DNA of 64,000 nucleotides from an uncultured Pelagibacteraceae bacterium (lineage in GTDB: Bacteria > Pseudomonadota > Alphaproteobacteria > Pelagibacterales > Pelagibacteraceae). The stretch is taken from assembly GCA_902579985.1 (NCBI GenBank), contig CACHIV010000002.1, positions 1 through 64,000 on the forward strand. The letters run 5' to 3'. Of the stretch, positions 60,812 to 64,000 are shown piece after piece (positions within the stretch are counted from its first letter, which is position 1; each line of letters begins with the position of its first letter). The notes under the pieces are model-generated. The model was given only the letters and a program-made list of their open reading frames with translations. It ran no database searches and was not told the origin of the DNA. The translations under genes were made by a program, and so were the position numbers.

Positions 60812-61789
60812 TTATAAATTATCCTTTATAAAATTTTTTAAATCTTTAGCCGGATATCCCATTACTCTTGAATTATTAGTTATATTTTTTATGACACCAC
60901 TACCGCCACCAATTTGAACATTATCACCTATTTTTAAGTGACCAGAAATACCTGCTTGACCACCGATTAATACATTGTTACCCAAAGTTGAACTTCCAGC
61001 AAAACCTACTTGTCCTGCAATAATACAATTATCCCCAATTTTGTTATTGTGAGCAATATGAATTTGATTATCTAAATATGTATTTTTTCCAATTATTGTA
61101 TTAGACATTGAACCTCTATCAATTGTAGAACCACAGCCAATTTCAGAATGATCTTTTATAATTACTACTCCTATATGCGGATACCTTACATTTTTAATCT
61201 TATTAGGAAAAAAACCAAAACCTTTTTTTCCAATAATACATCCATCTAGAATGGCAACATTATCATGAAGAATTGTATTTCTAATTATAACATTAGAGCC
61301 AATTGAACAATTATTTCCAATAATTACATTTTTTTCTAAAATTGAATTATGGCCTATTAAACAATTTTTTCCTATTTTTACATTCTTACCAATTAAAACA
61401 TTTTTGCCATGATTAACTTTTTTTTTAAATAAAGTTTTGGAGATATCTTTTACAGTAATATCAAAATTATCAGTAATAGAATCTGGATAAAATAATTGAG
61501 TAATTTTTGCAGTTGAGATTAAAACATTCTCTACAATTATTTTTTCACAATTAGTTGGTAAAAATTTTTGTAATGCTTCAGTTGTAATACAATACGATGC
61601 CTTAGTTTTTAAAGCTAAAGATTCATATTTCTTTGAATGAAAAAAAGTAATGTCACCTTTTTTAGCATCATCTAGATTTCTTATATTAGATACCTTAGAT
61701 TTAATAAATTTTATGTTTTTGATACCACATAACTTTAAAAGTTTATCTATATTGAATGGACCTTTGTTTTTAAAAAAAGGATTATGCAT
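60812..61789 (-). CDS. lpxD: UDP-3-O-acylglucosamine N-acyltransferase
   Basis: Hexapeptide repeats, IDRGSMSNTIIGKNTYLDNQIHIAHNNKIGDNCIIAGQVGFAGS. Confidence 0.95.
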   Translation of the reverse strand: MHNPFFKNKGPFNIDKLLKLCGIKNIKFIKSKVSNIRNLDDAKKGDITFFHSKKYESLALKTKASYCITTEALQKFLPTNCEKIIVENVLISTAKITQLFYPDSITDNFDITVKDISKTLFKKKVNHGKNVLIGKNVKIGKNCLIGHNSILEKNVIIGNNCSIGSNVIIRNTILHDNVAILDGCIIGKKGFGFFPNKIKNVRYPHIGVVIIKDHSEIGCGSTIDRGSMSNTIIGKNTYLDNQIHIAHNNKIGDNCIIAGQVGFAGSSTLGNNVLIGGQAGISGHLKIGDNVQIGGGSGVIKNITNNSRVMGYPAKDLKNFIKDNL

Positions 61790-61842
61790 TTAAAACTATT
61801 TACCAAAACTATAATAAATTACTCATCAAGAATTATTACTAA

Positions 61843-62292
61843 TTATTTTCTTTCAACTATAGTCGCAGACCATAAGGCATCTGCCATTTTTTTTCCTTCG
61901 ACAAAGGCCTCACCCTTATATTTCCAAACCCGGCCGTGTGATCTTATTGCTTCAATTTTTAATTCCAATTTACAATTTGGTATTACAGGATTTCTAAACC
62001 TAGCTTTCTCAATCCCCATTAAAAAAACTAATTTATTTTCGTATTCTTTTTTATCTATGCCTGCAGCTGTAAGTGCGGCAGCAGCTTGACCAAAAGCCTC
62101 TACAATAAGGACACCTGGCATAACTGGATTGCCTGGAAAATGACCTTGTACAAAAAAACTATCTTTATGTACATCAACTATAGCAGTCGCAGAAAATAAT
62201 TTTTTTATATTAATTAATTTTTCAATTAATAGCATAGGTTCTCTATGAGGCAATAAATTTATAATCTCTTTTTTACTTAAAGTATCTTTCAT
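61843..62292 (-). CDS. fabZ: 3-hydroxyacyl-ACP dehydratase
   Basis: LLPHREPMLLIEKL, GHFPGNPVMPGVLIVEAFGQAAA. Confidence 0.96.
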   Translation of the reverse strand: MKDTLSKKEIINLLPHREPMLLIEKLINIKKLFSATAIVDVHKDSFFVQGHFPGNPVMPGVLIVEAFGQAAAALTAAGIDKKEYENKLVFLMGIEKARFRNPVIPNCKLELKIEAIRSHGRVWKYKGEAFVEGKKMADALWSATIVERK

Positions 62293-62825
62293 TAATTCAC
62301 TTTGATTTTTTTAATTTTTTGATCAAGAAGTTTTAAAATATCTTTTGTCACATTTAAATCAGATCTACCAATAACAATATTTTTTTGATCAATAATAAAA
62401 GTTAAGTTATTTTTTTTTGAATATTCAGATAATAATACTTGTAATTCTCCTAAAATTTTTTTCATGGCATTATTTCTTTTGGTTCTTAAATCTTCTATTT
62501 TTTCATTAGCTTCATTTTGAAAAGTTGCAAATTCATTATTCAAATTTATAACTTTTTTTTCATATTCTTCTTTAGATAAAATATTTTTTTGTGAATTTAC
62601 TTTATCTTTTTTTAAATTTAGCGTTTTTTTCTTTTCTAAGAAACTTTTTTTATTTTTGTTGTCTAATTTATCTAATTGTTCAATTACTGATTTACCTACT
62701 AAAGACTCACTCATTATTCTATCCATTTCAACAAAAGCAACTTTAGTTTCAGCTTTAATTTTAGTGTAAATTAGTGTGATAAAAAAACTAAAAATAATAA
62801 CTTTAATATATTTAGTAACATTCAT
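62292..62825 (-). CDS. OmpH/Skp family periplasmic chaperone
   Basis: Signal peptide, VAFVEMDRIMSES, long coiled coil; downstream of bamA. Confidence 0.85.
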   Translation of the reverse strand: MNVTKYIKVIIFSFFITLIYTKIKAETKVAFVEMDRIMSESLVGKSVIEQLDKLDNKNKKSFLEKKKTLNLKKDKVNSQKNILSKEEYEKKVINLNNEFATFQNEANEKIEDLRTKRNNAMKKILGELQVLLSEYSKKNNLTFIIDQKNIVIGRSDLNVTKDILKLLDQKIKKIKVN

Positions 62826-64000
62826 TAAAATGTTGTTCCTAAATTAAACCTAAACGACTCTGTCACGTCACCACTTTGTTTTGTAATAGGTTGGGACAAT
62901 GAAAAACTTAAAGGTCCAACAGGCGTAATTACATCAACTGCAACTCCTGCAGCAGATCGAATTGAATTTCCCTGGTCTACTAAGCTATCATAATCCACAT
63001 GCCAAACATTGGCTGCATCATAAAAAATAGCAAAGTCTACATTATCAAAAGATTGAAATAAAAATGGAAGAGTAAGCGCTGTATTGAACGAAGCCATATA
63101 ATTACCACCAACAAAATCTGCTCCATCTTTAGGTCCAATTTTTCCAGCTTCAAATCCTCTTAGTCTTGAAGATGGTAAAAATAATCTCTTAGATACTCTA
63201 ACATCTTCATTTGATTGAATAGAATTAACTGCCCTTGTATACAAACCAATAGCTAATACAGAGTCACCCATAATCTCGTTATATCCTGTTATTTGATAAC
63301 CATTAATTATTGAATAACTATCGGAGACAATAGGAACTTCTTGAAGGAAAGTACTTACAAATCCTTCAGAGGGTCTATAAGGAGAATTACGCTTATCATA
63401 ACTCAGAGAATAATTAAATAATGTATCAAAATACGATCCCTCTTGTTTTTTATAATTGGCAGATGCATTAGCTTCTGTAGTTAATTTTTCATGTTGTATT
63501 GAGAATGTTGGTCTAAAATATAAATTCTCATATTGTTCAAAACCAGTACCTAATTCGAATCTATTTAATGAGCTTTTATAGCCAAAATCTTGTTCTTTAT
63601 CTACGGTACTACTTTCTATTAATGTTGTTAAACTTCGATCAGAATATCTAAAATTTGGTGTTGTATATGCAAATTTTCCTTTTACAGAATCTTCGTTAAT
63701 AGATAAATTTGTATCAAGTCTTACACCTTGTCCTCTAAAATTATTTTCTTTAATACCAACCATAAATGAAGATCCCTGAGTACCATACCCGGCACCTGCA
63801 GTTATTTCTCCGGTTGGTTTTTCTTCAACGGTTAAATTAATAATCTTTAATCCTTCAGTAGAGCCTTCTTTAATTTCTGATTTAACTGATTTAAAAATAT
63901 TTTTACTTTTTAACTTATTTACAGTTTTATTATGAAGTAAAGCGTTAAAAGGATCACCTTCATCAACAATTACGTTTTGTCTGATAAAATCTTCATTAGT
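62825..64000 (-). CDS. bamA: Outer membrane assembly factor BamA, C-terminal part, 5' end beyond right edge
   Basis: The frame stays open from 63763 to 64000 (TNEDFIRQNVIVDEGDPFNALLHNKTVNKLKSKNIFKSVKSEIKEGSTEGLKIINLTVEEKPTGEITAGAGYGTQGSSF), i.e. POTRA region then barrel; RLRGFEAGKIGPKDGADFVGGNYM. Confidence 0.93.
   Translation of the reverse strand, partial: TNEDFIRQNVIVDEGDPFNALLHNKTVNKLKSKNIFKSVKSEIKEGSTEGLKIINLTVEEKPTGEITAGAGYGTQGSSFMVGIKENNFRGQGVRLDTNLSINEDSVKGKFAYTTPNFRYSDRSLTTLIESSTVDKEQDFGYKSSLNRFELGTGFEQYENLYFRPTFSIQHEKLTTEANASANYKKQEGSYFDTLFNYSLSYDKRNSPYRPSEGFVSTFLQEVPIVSDSYSIINGYQITGYNEIMGDSVLAIGLYTRAVNSIQSNEDVRVSKRLFLPSSRLRGFEAGKIGPKDGADFVGGNYMASFNTALTLPFLFQSFDNVDFAIFYDAANVWHVDYDSLVDQGNSIRSAAGVAVDVITPVGPLSFSLSQPITKQSGDVTESFRFNLGTTF

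Noticed and set aside
1-64000. CRISPR arrays, IS elements, prophage, rRNA
   Set aside because: No repeat-spacer pattern, transposase, phage structural gene or rRNA-like sequence was found on reading.

Overview
The window is AT-rich, tightly packed bacterial chromosome whose gene content looks like a SAR11/Pelagibacterales alphaproteobacterium (inference; no 16S or taxonomic marker search was possible). From left to right it contains: (1) an Anbu (proteasome-like T1 peptidase) locus divergent from a circularly permuted ATP-grasp protein cut by the left edge; (2) a small arsC/aquaporin/NUDIX operon; (3) a large phosphorus block with ppx, ppk, sixA-like, phoB, phoU, pstBACS, an unknown secreted protein, phoR, and a putative lipid-renovation module (agt-like glycosyltransferase, plcP-like metallophosphoesterase, divergent diacylglycerol kinase); (4) an apparently complete phosphonate pathway (PEP mutase, phosphonopyruvate decarboxylase, Fe-ADH reductase, two paralogous cytidylyltransferase domains, and a cupin HEPD/MPnS-family enzyme whose residues fit methylphosphonate synthase), next to a CDP-glycerol glycerophosphotransferase-like gene and manC; (5) ilvD, valS, tRNA-Cys, tRNA-Asn, an XRE regulator, aapJQMP, tRNA-Arg, trkH/trkA, ntrX/ntrY, ispDF and other housekeeping genes, a trp operon (trpEGDC), lexA with an SOS box, gltX, and the lpx/fabZ/ompH/bamA cluster cut by the right edge. 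The most notable system is the methylphosphonate synthesis and putative glycan-decoration cluster (18.8-26.4 kb) directly abutting the phosphate-starvation and lipid-renovation genes. No CRISPR array, IS element or prophage was seen.
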